From Treponema sp. (lineage in GTDB: Bacteria > Spirochaetota > Spirochaetia > Treponematales > Treponemataceae): a stretch of DNA of 13,316 nucleotides. Under the pieces are notes generated by a model. That model did not search any database. It was given only the letters and a program-made list of their open reading frames with translations, and was not told where the DNA came from. Position 1 is the stretch's first letter. Every line of letters starts with the position of its first letter. Shown here piece by piece: positions 1 to 8,232 of this stretch. The position numbers and the translations under genes are program-made. The DNA lies in NCBI GenBank assembly GCA_017613485.1, contig JAGADS010000365.1, positions 1 through 13,316 on the forward strand, read 5' to 3'.

Positions 1-1222
1 GCATTTTTTTCATATTGAGCTTATAATGTGGATTGGGGCGATGGTTCTGGATTATAAAGGCCTTGTCGCAATAAGTGTAAGAGCGTTTTGGGTTGCGGCT
101 GTCGTAAATACTATTGCCCTGATTTTCTGCAATCTCCTTATAATGCTGAACAGCCTTCTTGACTGGAAGATTACATCCAAAGCAGAGGAGAGTGAAAATC
201 AGATTAAGGGACACCTGAATAAAATACTAAATGTCGTAAAGGAATCTGATGAGGGATTGAACATAGGCCAGCAGCTCATGGAATATGCCGAGAGTGCATC
301 AACAAGTCTTTCCAAGGTAGAGGACTTCTCTCGCTACATGATCCACGAGTCAAACACATTAAGCAGCGAGACAAGCGCCGTAAAGAATTCAGGCGAAGAA
401 ATTGCAGAGCAGGCAGTGAACATGCGTACATCGGTGCAGACACAGGCGGACTCAATTTCACGCACATCAACGGAAATGAAGCAGATGTCTGCCAACATAG
501 ACAGCCTGAACAAAATCGCCTCCTCACAAAAAGCAGACATGGACGGCATAGTATCTTCTCTTGAGTCACAGAGACAGCTTCTTGGAGAAATCGTTCAGCA
601 GGTGAATAACGTAAAGGAATCATCAGAGGGCATAGCTTCTTTTGTAAACACGATTGACGACATCTCAAGCCAGACAGGACTTCTTGCCATGAATGCTTCA
701 ATAGAGGCGGCTCATGCAGGAACCTATGGAAAGGGCTTCAGCGTAATCGCACAGGAAATCAGGAAGCTTTCCGAGGAGACAAACAACAGCGCATCAAAAA
801 TATCGGAGAACCTCAAGAACAACCTGACTGTCGTAAAAAACGCCACAGACGCAGTATCACGCTTTGCTCAGTACATGGAAAAAAGTGCCACCGACATGCG
901 GACAACCCTTAACTCAATAGAAGATATGCTTTCGGGAATCTCGGAGATTAACAGTGGTGTTCAGAGCATAATGGAATCACTTAACAGCATAGTGAACGAG
1001 TCGGAAAACAATTCGGGCATGGTTGACACTGTTGCAGAGAAAATCCAGGTACAAAAATCGTCATTGGAAAAAATCTCAGGCTTTACAGGTGCCGTAACAG
1101 AAAGGGCAAACGGACTTGAAGGAATCCTCATGGACATCCAGATTGCAATAGCCATGATACAACGCTATGCCACAGAGAATTCAATAGTAGGCGAAAGAAT
1201 CTCCAAGTCTCTGGAAGGATAG
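1..1222 (+). CDS. Methyl-accepting chemotaxis-like membrane receptor, 5' truncated
   Basis: The frame is open to the left edge (first full codon at 2), and the Met at 26 lies within or beside a hydrophobic stretch with no good ribosome site. The true start is therefore probably outside the window. Numbering from Met 26, residues about 1-46 form at least one and probably two membrane segments, ending in a cytoplasmic NSLLDWK border. The rest is a long alpha-helical coiled coil rich in Ser, Glu and Asn. Residues 210-252 match the conserved hairpin tip of MCP signalling domains, which binds CheA and Che[20 protein letters not shown] followed by [18 protein letters not shown]. No HAMP domain is obvious between membrane and coiled coil. 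It lies 33 bp upstream of the SpoIIE-type phosphatase gene, probably in the same transcript. The ligand is unknown. The MCP class is sure, but the sensor end is not visible. Confidence 0.9.
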   Translation, partial: HFFHIELIMWIGAMVLDYKGLVAISVRAFWVAAVVNTIALIFCNLLIMLNSLLDWKITSKAEESENQIKGHLNKILNVVKESDEGLNIGQQLMEYAESASTSLSKVEDFSRYMIHESNTLSSETSAVKNSGEEIAEQAVNMRTSVQTQADSISRTSTEMKQMSANIDSLNKIASSQKADMDGIVSSLESQRQLLGEIVQQVNNVKESSEGIASFVNTIDDISSQTGLLAMNASIEAAHAGTYGKGFSVIAQEIRKLSEETNNSASKISENLKNNLTVVKNATDAVSRFAQYMEKSATDMRTTLNSIEDMLSGISEINSGVQSIMESLNSIVNESENNSGMVDTVAEKIQVQKSSLEKISGFTGAVTERANGLEGILMDIQIAIAMIQRYATENSIVGERISKSLEG

Positions 1223-1255
1223 CTCACGTTTAAAATAGAATTGCAGGAGAATTAG

Positions 1256-3025
1256 ATGCGGAAGATTAAAAACATCCGTGAGATGAATGATCTGGAAAGG
1301 AAACATTCATCACTTTCTGCCCGTGTATATCATATAACTATAATAGGCTCTTTTTTATTTGGAATCATCACGCTGATTCTCGGAATAGGACTTTACAGCG
1401 AGGCAATCACAAAACAATATATCTCAACTTCATTCAACATGTCCAGGAATGCAGGTGTATTATTGCAAAGGTATGTTGACCTTGAGCCTTTTGCAAATAA
1501 AGTGATGGAGGCTTACCTGAATCAGACAGAGGAAGAGCGGCTTCAGAACAGAAGCAATGAGTATATTGAACGCTTTAAGTATCTGGAATCTGATCCTTCG
1601 TATCCGGTGATGCTTTCTATCCTGGGAGACTTTGGAACAACGAATACCGGTGTAAAAACTGATGTTGATGCACTATATCTTGCCATGTATGATGAGAAAA
1701 CCTCTGCAATGGTATATATTGCTGATCCCGACAGAACAGAGGAAAAACTGCATCCCGGTCAATGGGATAAAGTAAGGTCAGAGGGAATAAAGAAATTCAT
1801 GAAATGGAATGGAGAGGGAATGCTCTATGACATTGCAAAGACAGAGCAGTACGGATGGCTTTGTACAAGTGCGTGGCCGGTTTACGGTAAGAGCGGAGAC
1901 ATAGTAGCCTTTGTTTTTTCTGATATTTCTTATGATACCCTGTGGCTCGGCATAAAGAAATTTGTCCTTCGTTACTTCATAATTCTGTTTGTAATCGTGA
2001 ACATAATGGGAATAATCAACGGACTCAGGATGAAAAAATCCATAGTGACTCCGATCAACAAGATTGCAAAAGCCGCGTCAATGTATGTGGATGACAGAAA
2101 GACAGGAAACCTTATTACAAGTCATTTCAGCAAGGCTGTAGTGCACACTGGAAATGAAATAGAAAACCTTAGTCTGGTGATGGCAGACATGGAAAAGGAT
2201 TTGACCGAATATGAGGTGAATCTAAAACAGGTCACAGCAGAAAAAGAGAGAATAAGCACGGAACTGTCTCTTGCAACACGCATACAGGCAGACATGCTTC
2301 CAAATATTTATCCACCGTTTCCCAACCGCCATGAATTTGATATTTATGCGACCATGACTCCTGCACGTGAAGTTGGCGGTGATTTCTATGACTATTTTTT
2401 GATAGACGACAATCACCTTTGCATGGTAATGGCTGATGTTTCAGGAAAGGGAATACCTGCGGCATTGTTCATGATGGCATCAAAAATCATTCTCGCAAAC
2501 AATGCGATGATGAAGCAAAGCCCAGCAGAAATATTGGAAAGCACAAATGAGCTGATATGCTCCAATAACCGAGAGGAAATGTTTGTAAGTGTATGGCTCG
2601 GCATACTGGAGATTTCCTCAGGAAAGATTACCGCCTGCAATGCAGGACATGAATACCCCGTGATAAAGCATCCAGACGGTCCGTTTGAGTTCCTGAAAGA
2701 CAGACACGGTTTGGTTATCGGTGGAATGTCCGGGATGAAATATAATGATTATGAGATTCAATTACAGAAAGGCTCAAAACTATTTCTGTATACAGACGGA
2801 GTACCGGAGGCATCTGATTCCAATAGAAAGATGCTGGGAATGGAGCGGATGATATGCTTATTGAATAAAAATCATCAGGATTCACCCAAGCTTCTTTTGG
2901 AGCACTTACAGGAGCAGGTAAATCATTTTGTAAACGGTGCAGAGCAGTTTGACGACATGACCATGCTTTGCTTTGAGTATAAGGGAAATGAAAACAGTAA
3001 AGTTACAGAAGGGGAAAAGGTATGA
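1256..3025 (+). CDS. Membrane sensor with PP2C/SpoIIE-type serine phosphatase domain
   Basis: 589 residues; AGGAGA at 1245-1250 sits 5 nt before the ATG. Layout: a cytoplasmic N-tail, TM1 about 27-48, a predicted extracytoplasmic sensor region about 49-235, TM2 about 236-256, a HAMP-like linker about 257-318, a short coiled coil about 315-340, then the phosphatase domain about 340-577. The domain carries the acidic metal-binding motifs of the SpoIIE/RsbU/RsbP family: EVGGDFYD (372-379), MADVSGKGIPAAL (392-404), NAGH (462-465), YTDGVPEA (512-519) and QFDDMTM (564-570). The family dephosphorylates a Ser/Thr on STAS-domain anti-anti-sigma proteins. Such a domain is encoded by the next gene, which overlaps this one by 4 bp (ATGA at 3022), so the likely substrate is the neighbour. 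The external domain could be Cache-like, but I could not confirm this. Confidence 0.92.
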   Translation: MRKIKNIREMNDLERKHSSLSARVYHITIIGSFLFGIITLILGIGLYSEAITKQYISTSFNMSRNAGVLLQRYVDLEPFANKVMEAYLNQTEEERLQNRSNEYIERFKYLESDPSYPVMLSILGDFGTTNTGVKTDVDALYLAMYDEKTSAMVYIADPDRTEEKLHPGQWDKVRSEGIKKFMKWNGEGMLYDIAKTEQYGWLCTSAWPVYGKSGDIVAFVFSDISYDTLWLGIKKFVLRYFIILFVIVNIMGIINGLRMKKSIVTPINKIAKAASMYVDDRKTGNLITSHFSKAVVHTGNEIENLSLVMADMEKDLTEYEVNLKQVTAEKERISTELSLATRIQADMLPNIYPPFPNRHEFDIYATMTPAREVGGDFYDYFLIDDNHLCMVMADVSGKGIPAALFMMASKIILANNAMMKQSPAEILESTNELICSNNREEMFVSVWLGILEISSGKITACNAGHEYPVIKHPDGPFEFLKDRHGLVIGGMSGMKYNDYEIQLQKGSKLFLYTDGVPEASDSNRKMLGMERMICLLNKNHQDSPKLLLEHLQEQVNHFVNGAEQFDDMTMLCFEYKGNENSKVTEGEKV

Positions 3026-4629
3026 AAGAGTTTTCTGGAAAAATTGAAGGCGGAATAATAGAGCTGGTTTTGCAGGGAAGAATTGACTCAAACAATGCAG
3101 CTCAGATGGAATCAGAGTATCTGGAGCTTACAGAGGGAAAAAAAGGCATGGTCGTTCATGTTGACGCATCCAGGCTTGAATATATTTCCAGCGCAGGACT
3201 AAGGGTATTGCTTCACTTAAAGAAAACTAACCCCGATATAGAGATTTCCAATGTCTGTCCTGATGTTTATGATGTTTTTGCCATGACAGGATTTACCGAC
3301 ATGATGAAAATCGAAAAGGCATACCGCAGGATTTCGATTGAGGGTGCTGAGGAAATAGGACGGGGTGCAAACGGAATCATCTACCGCATTGATCAGGATA
3401 ATGTCGTTAAGGTTTACAGTAATCCAGATGCACTCTGTGACATACAGCACGAGAGGGAAGTTGCAAGGCTTGCTTTGGTACTGGGCATACCCACTGCCAT
3501 ATCTTATGATGTGGTTCAAGTGGAAAATACTTACGGTTCTGTATTTGAGCTATTGAATGCACGTTCTTTTTCCAGCATTCTTTCTGCAGAGCCTGACAAG
3601 CTTGACTGGTGTGTCGGTGAATATGTCAAGATGCTAAAGAAAATCCACAGTACTCTGGTGCCAGTTGGTAAGCTCCCGGACATTAAGGAAACCGCATTGA
3701 ACTGGGCGAATTTCATGAAAGACTATCTTCCAGAAGCATCCGTGAAAAAACTCATTCAATTGATTGATTCAGTTCCGCATGACGACCACATGATTCATGG
3801 TGACTTCCATACAAAGAATCTGGAGCTTCAGGGGGATGAGGTAATACTGATTGATATGGATACACTTGCAGTAGGTCATCCTGTTTTTGAGCTTGCATCC
3901 ATGTTCAACTCTTTCATCGGATATGGAGAATATGATCACGATGTGATAAGGCGCTTTCTTGGATTTGATTATGAGACCTCAAGACTGTTCCTGCACAAGG
4001 CATTGTCTTTGTATCTTGGCACGGATGATGACTGTAAAATCAAAGAGGTATTGGATAAGGCAAGAGTCATAGGCTATACACGCATGATACGCCGTTCAAT
4101 AAGGAGAAAAGGCCTGGAGACTGAGGATGGCAGAAAAGAAATAGAATTGTGGAAAAAAAATCTTCTTGAGCTCCTTGAAAAAACTGACACGCTGGTGTTT
4201 ACAAAAGATCCCCTTGAAATAGAAGCTGAATCGGTCAGGCTGCCGGAAGTACTTTCATATATAAGAAACAAAATTGAGGGAATCCCGTGCAAGCAAAAAA
4301 AACTGATGGAAATAGATGTGTCCACAGAAGAAATCTTTGTAAACATAGCAAACTACGCTTACGCTCCAGGCAAAGGAAATGTTTCTGTAAATGCAAAGCT
4401 TAACGAAGATAAAACAATCCTTACCATAGTTTTCTCGGACAGGGGAAAGCCGTTTAATCCGCTGGAGAAAAAAGACCCGGACATTACTCTCCCCGCAGAA
4501 GAAAGAGAGATAGGCGGGCTTGGAATCTTTATGAACAAAAAGATGATGGATGAAGTTTCCTATGAATACCGTGACGGACAAAACATCCTTACATTGCGGA
4601 AAAAGCTTTTTGACAGAGAGGAAAAATGA
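3022..4629 (+). CDS. STAS - APH-type kinase - RsbW-like ATPase fusion protein
   Basis: 535 residues, start overlapping the phosphatase stop; AAGGGG at 3009-3014. Three domains are readable. (1) STAS, residues 1-98: YISSAGLRVLL aligns with the SpoIIAA phosphosite region, placing Ser57 at the phosphorylated serine. (2) Kinase fold like aminoglycoside/choline phosphotransferases, about 104-350: glycine loop GRGANGIIY (113-121), VVKVY with Lys130, catalytic HGDFHTKN (259-266), metal-binding IDMD (277-280). (3) GHKL ATPase of RsbW/SpoIIAB type, about 405-530: N-box EEIFVNIANYAY with Glu437 and Asn441, SDRGKPF, and GGLGIF (498-503). All catalytic motifs look intact. In known partner switches the antagonist and kinase are separate proteins; here they are joined with an extra kinase fold between them. 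The kinase part may be close to the Fibrobacter paralogous family TIGR02172 (from memory, not checked). Substrate and output are unknown. Confidence 0.88.
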   Translation: MKEFSGKIEGGIIELVLQGRIDSNNAAQMESEYLELTEGKKGMVVHVDASRLEYISSAGLRVLLHLKKTNPDIEISNVCPDVYDVFAMTGFTDMMKIEKAYRRISIEGAEEIGRGANGIIYRIDQDNVVKVYSNPDALCDIQHEREVARLALVLGIPTAISYDVVQVENTYGSVFELLNARSFSSILSAEPDKLDWCVGEYVKMLKKIHSTLVPVGKLPDIKETALNWANFMKDYLPEASVKKLIQLIDSVPHDDHMIHGDFHTKNLELQGDEVILIDMDTLAVGHPVFELASMFNSFIGYGEYDHDVIRRFLGFDYETSRLFLHKALSLYLGTDDDCKIKEVLDKARVIGYTRMIRRSIRRKGLETEDGRKEIELWKKNLLELLEKTDTLVFTKDPLEIEAESVRLPEVLSYIRNKIEGIPCKQKKLMEIDVSTEEIFVNIANYAYAPGKGNVSVNAKLNEDKTILTIVFSDRGKPFNPLEKKDPDITLPAEEREIGGLGIFMNKKMMDEVSYEYRDGQNILTLRKKLFDREEK

Positions 4630-5489
4630 ATACTCCGTTGAATCTTGACCTTCACATACACAGCACCGTCTCCGATGGAACCGACAGTCCACTGGAAATA
4701 CTTTCTTATGTAAAGGCTTCTGGAATCCAGTTGTTTTCGCTTACCGACCATGATGCCTCAAAAGGATGCAGGATCATCAGGGACAATCTTAAGGACGGAG
4801 ATCCTGAGTTTATTACCGGTGTGGAATTCTCCTGCCGTGATTACAAGGGAAAATACCACATTCTGGGATACGGATATGATCTTGAGTCTGATCCGATTAA
4901 CGCTCTTTTTTCTTTGGGACATTCATACCGCCTGAATAAACTTGATGGAAGGATAGAGGAACTTAAATCCAGATACGGATTTACTTTTCCAGAGGAAGAG
5001 ATTAAAAAACTTCACGAGCTGGACAATCCCGGAAAACCTCATCTTGGAAACCTGATGGTAAAATATGGTTATGCACAAAGCAAGGATGAGGCAATAGATA
5101 AATATCTGAACAAAATACATATTCCAAGTGAATACTTTAATCCCGAGGAAGTTATAAAGGCAATACTCGAATCCAATGGAATCCCGGTTTTAGCCCATCC
5201 ATTCTATGGTGACGGAAGTGAAAGGGTTTCGGAGGAAAAAATGAAACCGCGCTGTGAACGCCTTGCCGGATATGGACTAAAGGGGCTCGAGGCATTTTAT
5301 TCAGAATTCAATGCGAATCACATAAAGCACATGCTGTCCCTTGCAGAATATTTTGGACTCTATGTAACTGCAGGAAGCGACTATCACGGCAAAAACAAGA
5401 AGATTCCACTTGGAAAAACAAATATGAAAAAAGAATATGGAATTCCAAAAGGAATGGTACGTTTCATAAAGGATGTAAACAAGTTATAA
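4626..5489 (+). CDS. PHP-domain metal-dependent phosphoesterase (TrpH/RNase AM-like)
   Basis: 287 residues, ATGA overlap with the upstream fusion gene; GAGAGG at 4616-4621 is close to the start. The polymerase-and-histidinol-phosphatase metal ligands are all present: DLHIHS (Asp8, His10, His12), TDHD (40-43), GVEFS with Glu67, His78, KPHLG with His139, AHPF with His191 and GSDYHG (Asp252, His254). Length and motif order fit the YciV/TrpH family. In E. coli that enzyme hydrolyses 3',5'-nucleoside bisphosphates and acts as a 5'-3' exoribonuclease. The exact substrate here cannot be read from sequence. As the last gene of a translationally coupled signalling operon it may be an effector or a nucleotide-housekeeping passenger. 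No canonical intrinsic terminator follows; a palindromic repeat begins 31 bp downstream. Confidence 0.87.
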   Translation: MNTPLNLDLHIHSTVSDGTDSPLEILSYVKASGIQLFSLTDHDASKGCRIIRDNLKDGDPEFITGVEFSCRDYKGKYHILGYGYDLESDPINALFSLGHSYRLNKLDGRIEELKSRYGFTFPEEEIKKLHELDNPGKPHLGNLMVKYGYAQSKDEAIDKYLNKIHIPSEYFNPEEVIKAILESNGIPVLAHPFYGDGSERVSEEKMKPRCERLAGYGLKGLEAFYSEFNANHIKHMLSLAEYFGLYVTAGSDYHGKNKKIPLGKTNMKKEYGIPKGMVRFIKDVNKL

Positions 5490-5519
5490 AAAAGTTCATT
5501 GTAAATAATTTCTCTTCCT

Positions 5520-5547
5520 GTCATTGCCGGACTCGATTTGGCAATCT
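5520..5547 (+). repeat. Small palindromic intergenic repeat, copy 1
   Basis: A 28-nt element starts with GTCATTGCCG and ends with GGCAATCT. It folds as a stem of 9 pairs, 5523-5531 with 5537-5545 (two G-T wobbles), around the loop CTCGA. The reverse complement of 12468-12495 has identical ends, equal length and a near-identical loop (CACGA). It lies just after the phosphoesterase gene. No T-run follows immediately, so it is not a classical terminator. Confidence 0.75.
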
Positions 5548-5560
5548 TAATAAAAATGCG

Positions 5561-5594
5561 TTGACTTTTTTTTTTTTTTCTGATATTTTATAAT
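5561..5594 (+). promoter_or_regulatory. Candidate sigma70-type promoter with a 14-T spacer tract
   Basis: TTGACT at 5561-5566 is followed by 14 consecutive T (5566-5579). A perfect TATAAT lies at 5589-5594 and a weaker TATTTT at 5584-5589. The spacer is 22 nt to TATAAT, which is too long, and 17 nt to TATTTT. It is the only strong promoter-like sequence in the gap before the beta-barrel gene, about 85 bp upstream of its start. A promoter here is likely; which -10 is used is uncertain. Confidence 0.5.
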
Positions 5595-5680
5595 TACTTT
5601 AAGAAATTTAGTTCAGTCAAAATTGTGAAAAAATATCGGATTGGTTTGATGAATTTTTTTATGAGGAGAATGAACGTATT

Positions 5681-6289
5681 ATGAAAAAACTAGTTTTGGC
5701 GGCACTTTGTTTTCTTTTTGCCCTTCCTGTCTTTGCACAAATCCAGCCACAAGGTTTCTCGGTCGGTTTACATACATCAGGAATGTTTCCGCTTGGAGAT
5801 TACTCACATTATTCAACTGCAAATGTTGGTGGCGGTGCGGATCTTGAATATTCCTTTACCGAAGACCAGCAGCCCTTTGGTGAAAAAATTCATATAGGGC
5901 TTCTCTTTACTGTGGGGTACAGCCATTCCTTTATTAAGGAAGATACTCCTCTTTCCAGTCTGAATGACATGCTCATTGACGCGGGGCTTTCCCTTAGGAT
6001 TTCGACAGTAGACAAAGAAAAGTTCAAGATGGCATTGGTTCCTGAAATGGGCTGCGGTTTTGTTTTTCATTTTCCAAAATCTGAGGATGGATCTGAGCTT
6101 GACGCTGTTTACATGAATCCACTAATTTTACTAACGCCATCGGTTCGTTTTATTCTTCCAAAGAATCTTGAGGTCATGGTAAATCCAATTTATACAATTG
6201 CATTTGAAAAATCAGCAGTTCAGCAGGAACTGGGCTTGCAGCTCGGTATTGTATGGCATATCTCTGATTTTCTTGATGGCAGGAATTAA
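5681..6289 (+). CDS. Secreted outer-membrane beta-barrel-like protein
   Basis: 202 residues. The N-terminus MKKLVLAALCFLFALPVFA is a classical signal peptide with an AxA-type site (VFA, cleavage after residue 19) and no lipobox cysteine. The mature part alternates short beta-strand-like segments, with a GMFPLGDYS motif (34-42) followed by a Gly-rich turn and LEYSF. This pattern is common in small outer-membrane beta-barrel proteins (OmpX/OMP_b-brl type). Later strands include KIHIGLLFTVGYSHSF (69-84) and LEVMVNPIYTIAF (163-175). The C-terminus (DFLDGRN) lacks the terminal aromatic typical of many BAM substrates. AGGAG at 5663-5667 is 13 nt from the ATG, longer than usual. The surface-lipoprotein genes that follow suggest an envelope role. 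Function unknown. Confidence 0.75.
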   Translation: MKKLVLAALCFLFALPVFAQIQPQGFSVGLHTSGMFPLGDYSHYSTANVGGGADLEYSFTEDQQPFGEKIHIGLLFTVGYSHSFIKEDTPLSSLNDMLIDAGLSLRISTVDKEKFKMALVPEMGCGFVFHFPKSEDGSELDAVYMNPLILLTPSVRFILPKNLEVMVNPIYTIAFEKSAVQQELGLQLGIVWHISDFLDGRN

Positions 6290-6324
6290 TATATTACATG
6301 AAAATGGTTCTGGTGTTTCCAGTG

Positions 6325-6344
6325 TATAATATTGCTCTATGAGG
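6325..6344 (+). promoter_or_regulatory. TATAAT and start-deciding ribosome site for the 6351 gene
   Basis: TATAAT at 6325-6330 lies just before two possible in-frame starts, 6339 and 6351. GAGG at 6341-6344 is 6 nt from the ATG at 6351, whereas 6339 has no ribosome site. This favours 6351. No good -35 box is visible, so the -10 is tentative; if used, transcription would start around 6337 and leave a very short leader. Confidence 0.4.
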
Positions 6345-6350
6345 TTTTTT

Positions 6351-8219
6351 ATGAGGAAAAATTCTATTCTGGTATTGACGGCATTTGCCTTCATTTTTGT
6401 CTCATGCGGTAACTTTCTTTCTGATGTAAAAAATGAAGACGATAAGATGCATAACCTGGTCTATAACCCGGTCTTTAATTCAATTGAGTGCAGGCTTACG
6501 GCGGACACAAATGCAAAAGACGGTACGGTTATAACTGCTGTGTGTAATGGTGTTGCAGTTCAGGGTGTTGCGGCAAACGGAAAAATTGAATATGTGCTGG
6601 ACACTACATTCCATGACGGTATCCTTGGCGGAAAAAGCTATGACATTCATTTTAGTGCGGACGGATATTTGGACAAAACCGATTCAATTCAATACTGGCC
6701 GATTATTGAATGGGAGGTTCCTGTTATGACAGAGGGTACCAGGGAACTTGACAGGATTCCTGTCTTTACAGGTGGTGCCAGGGACTTTGATCTGCCGGAG
6801 ATTATGCTCAAGAACTACGATAAGAATTCTGTTTCGGTGACCAAAACATTCAAGCTGTTCGAAAACTATGGCAGTGCTGCAGAACAGGAGCTGGAAGAAA
6901 ACACAAACGGATGGACTGTTCAGAATTTGAGGAATTTCTTTGAAGTTCCAGAAAACGCAGGTAAGACTGTAGAGGTGTCGTACTCCATACGGCCAAGGTG
7001 TTCAAACAGTGAGCAGCTGGAAAGAAGCTTATGCCTCGCTTATGACTGTAAGAATGATGTTCTGGTACAGAGTGCTCAAATCAAATATGAATACGGCCAA
7101 TACCGTCCGTATCTTTATGACGCATCCAATAATCTTGCTGGAGGAAACATTGCATACCAGTGGCAGAGTTCAGACGACAATGGAAATACATGGACAGATA
7201 TCGAGGGGGCCACGGAAAAGACATACAGGATAACCGAGACAGACATCGGAAAAGAGCTTCGCGTTCAAATTGTTCAGACTATGGGCGAGGAAGAAAAGCC
7301 TGCCAAAGTATCTGATATTGACCTTGTACACAACCATATCTGTGATTACGCCTTGTATTACGATGGAACCATCAAGGTAGGTGAGACATTCGACACATCA
7401 AAAATCAGGGGAACGCTGACTGACTCTCTTGGACGGACTTATAACGCTGAGGACTGCACATGGGAAACAGTTGATCCAGAAAGCTTTTATACGGCAAATG
7501 ACGGGGATGGCTCAAAGTTCTTTAGTTTCTTGGTGACGTTTGACGCTGAATCAGAGCCAGATAATGCAGAGGTTTTTGCAACTGTACGTTATGCAGATTT
7601 GGATGAGACTTATATGCTTTCCAAGCTTTCCCGCAACATAGATACAATCTCATTTGGGAGAGTTAAATTCATAGAAAGCGATGATAATATGGAGTATGAG
7701 TATTCCACAGACAACGGAGCAACTTTCAGAGAGTTTGCGCTGGACGAAGTAAAGGTGGGGGCTAACAGGGCTCTTTACATCAGGAAGAGAGCTTGCGGTA
7801 TTCCGGGTTTTGGAGGATACATAAAGGAATCAGAGGCAATATGTCTGACTATTCCAGAAGAATATATTGGAATAAAGACTCTGACGGCAGGAGATGGAAT
7901 CATAACTGGATTTGCTGAACCGAAAATAACTCTGGAAAAATCCGAGAGTGGAAGCACAATTACTGTAACTCCAAGATTAACCAATGTCGATGACTGGTAT
8001 CAATACGAATATATATGGCGCGTCGACGGACTTCTTCTTTCTGACTGCGAATGGTATAACGACGGCATCAGCATTGACGACAATGTCATGATTATAGATA
8101 AGACAAAGCTTCCGAATGGCGATACATACATGATTTTCTGTCTGGTAAAGATTTCAAGTGAAGGACTTGAAGATGAACTCATGGTCCTGTCAGATCAGGT
8201 TTCAGTCAAGATTCAGTAA
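6351..8219 (+). CDS. Surface lipoprotein with Ig-like domain, function unknown
   Basis: 622 residues from the ATG at 6351, chosen for the GAGG site and a compact signal peptide; 6339 would add four residues. MRKNSILVLTAFAFIFVSC is a lipoprotein signal with a relaxed spirochaete-like lipobox and Cys19 as the lipidation site. The rest is predicted beta-rich and extracytoplasmic. Residues about 251-316 resemble a bacterial Ig-like domain: YQWQSSDDNGNTWTDIEGAT, then TYRITETDIGKELRVQI. A second block about 445-485 (YEYSTDNGATFREF) and a third about 550-615 have similar sandwich-like spacing. No catalytic motif was found. It ends 25 bp before the giant lipoprotein gene, with no terminator between them, so the two are probably co-transcribed and may work together at the surface. 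The lipoprotein class is well supported; the role is unknown. Confidence 0.8.
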   Translation: MRKNSILVLTAFAFIFVSCGNFLSDVKNEDDKMHNLVYNPVFNSIECRLTADTNAKDGTVITAVCNGVAVQGVAANGKIEYVLDTTFHDGILGGKSYDIHFSADGYLDKTDSIQYWPIIEWEVPVMTEGTRELDRIPVFTGGARDFDLPEIMLKNYDKNSVSVTKTFKLFENYGSAAEQELEENTNGWTVQNLRNFFEVPENAGKTVEVSYSIRPRCSNSEQLERSLCLAYDCKNDVLVQSAQIKYEYGQYRPYLYDASNNLAGGNIAYQWQSSDDNGNTWTDIEGATEKTYRITETDIGKELRVQIVQTMGEEEKPAKVSDIDLVHNHICDYALYYDGTIKVGETFDTSKIRGTLTDSLGRTYNAEDCTWETVDPESFYTANDGDGSKFFSFLVTFDAESEPDNAEVFATVRYADLDETYMLSKLSRNIDTISFGRVKFIESDDNMEYEYSTDNGATFREFALDEVKVGANRALYIRKRACGIPGFGGYIKESEAICLTIPEEYIGIKTLTAGDGIITGFAEPKITLEKSESGSTITVTPRLTNVDDWYQYEYIWRVDGLLLSDCEWYNDGISIDDNVMIIDKTKLPNGDTYMIFCLVKISSEGLEDELMVLSDQVSVKIQ

Positions 8220-8232
8220 TATGCGGTTTAAG

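Noticed and set aside
276..701. Minus-strand open frame of 141 codons inside the chemoreceptor gene
   Set aside because: It lies wholly antisense to a clear MCP signalling domain, is rich in Cys/Arg/Leu/Ser with no domain, and has no ribosome site. The same applies to the other antisense frames over 334-549, 961-1155, 2222-2640, 3217-3519 and 4074-4751.
5520..5579. Hairpin plus T-tract as an intrinsic terminator of the signalling operon
   Set aside because: About 20 nt separate the stem end (5545) from the first T of the tract (5566), too far for a classical terminator. Better read as a repeat plus a promoter spacer.
5628..5659. A/T hairpin (AAAAAAT with ATTTTTT) in the leader of the barrel gene
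   Set aside because: All stem pairs except one are A-T and there is a 2-nt bulge; such pairing is expected by chance in this A/T-rich leader. No riboswitch-like conserved core was seen.
6291..6331. Imperfect dyad between the barrel gene and the Ig-like lipoprotein
   Set aside because: The CTGG/CCAG core has only four pairs, the outer arms match 8 of 10, and no T-run follows. Not convincing as a terminator or operator.
6547..6729. Alternative plus-strand frames within the lipoprotein genes (also 7009-7233, 8957-9317, 9461-9991)
   Set aside because: They are out-of-frame shadows of long genes with clear domain content and have no signals of their own.
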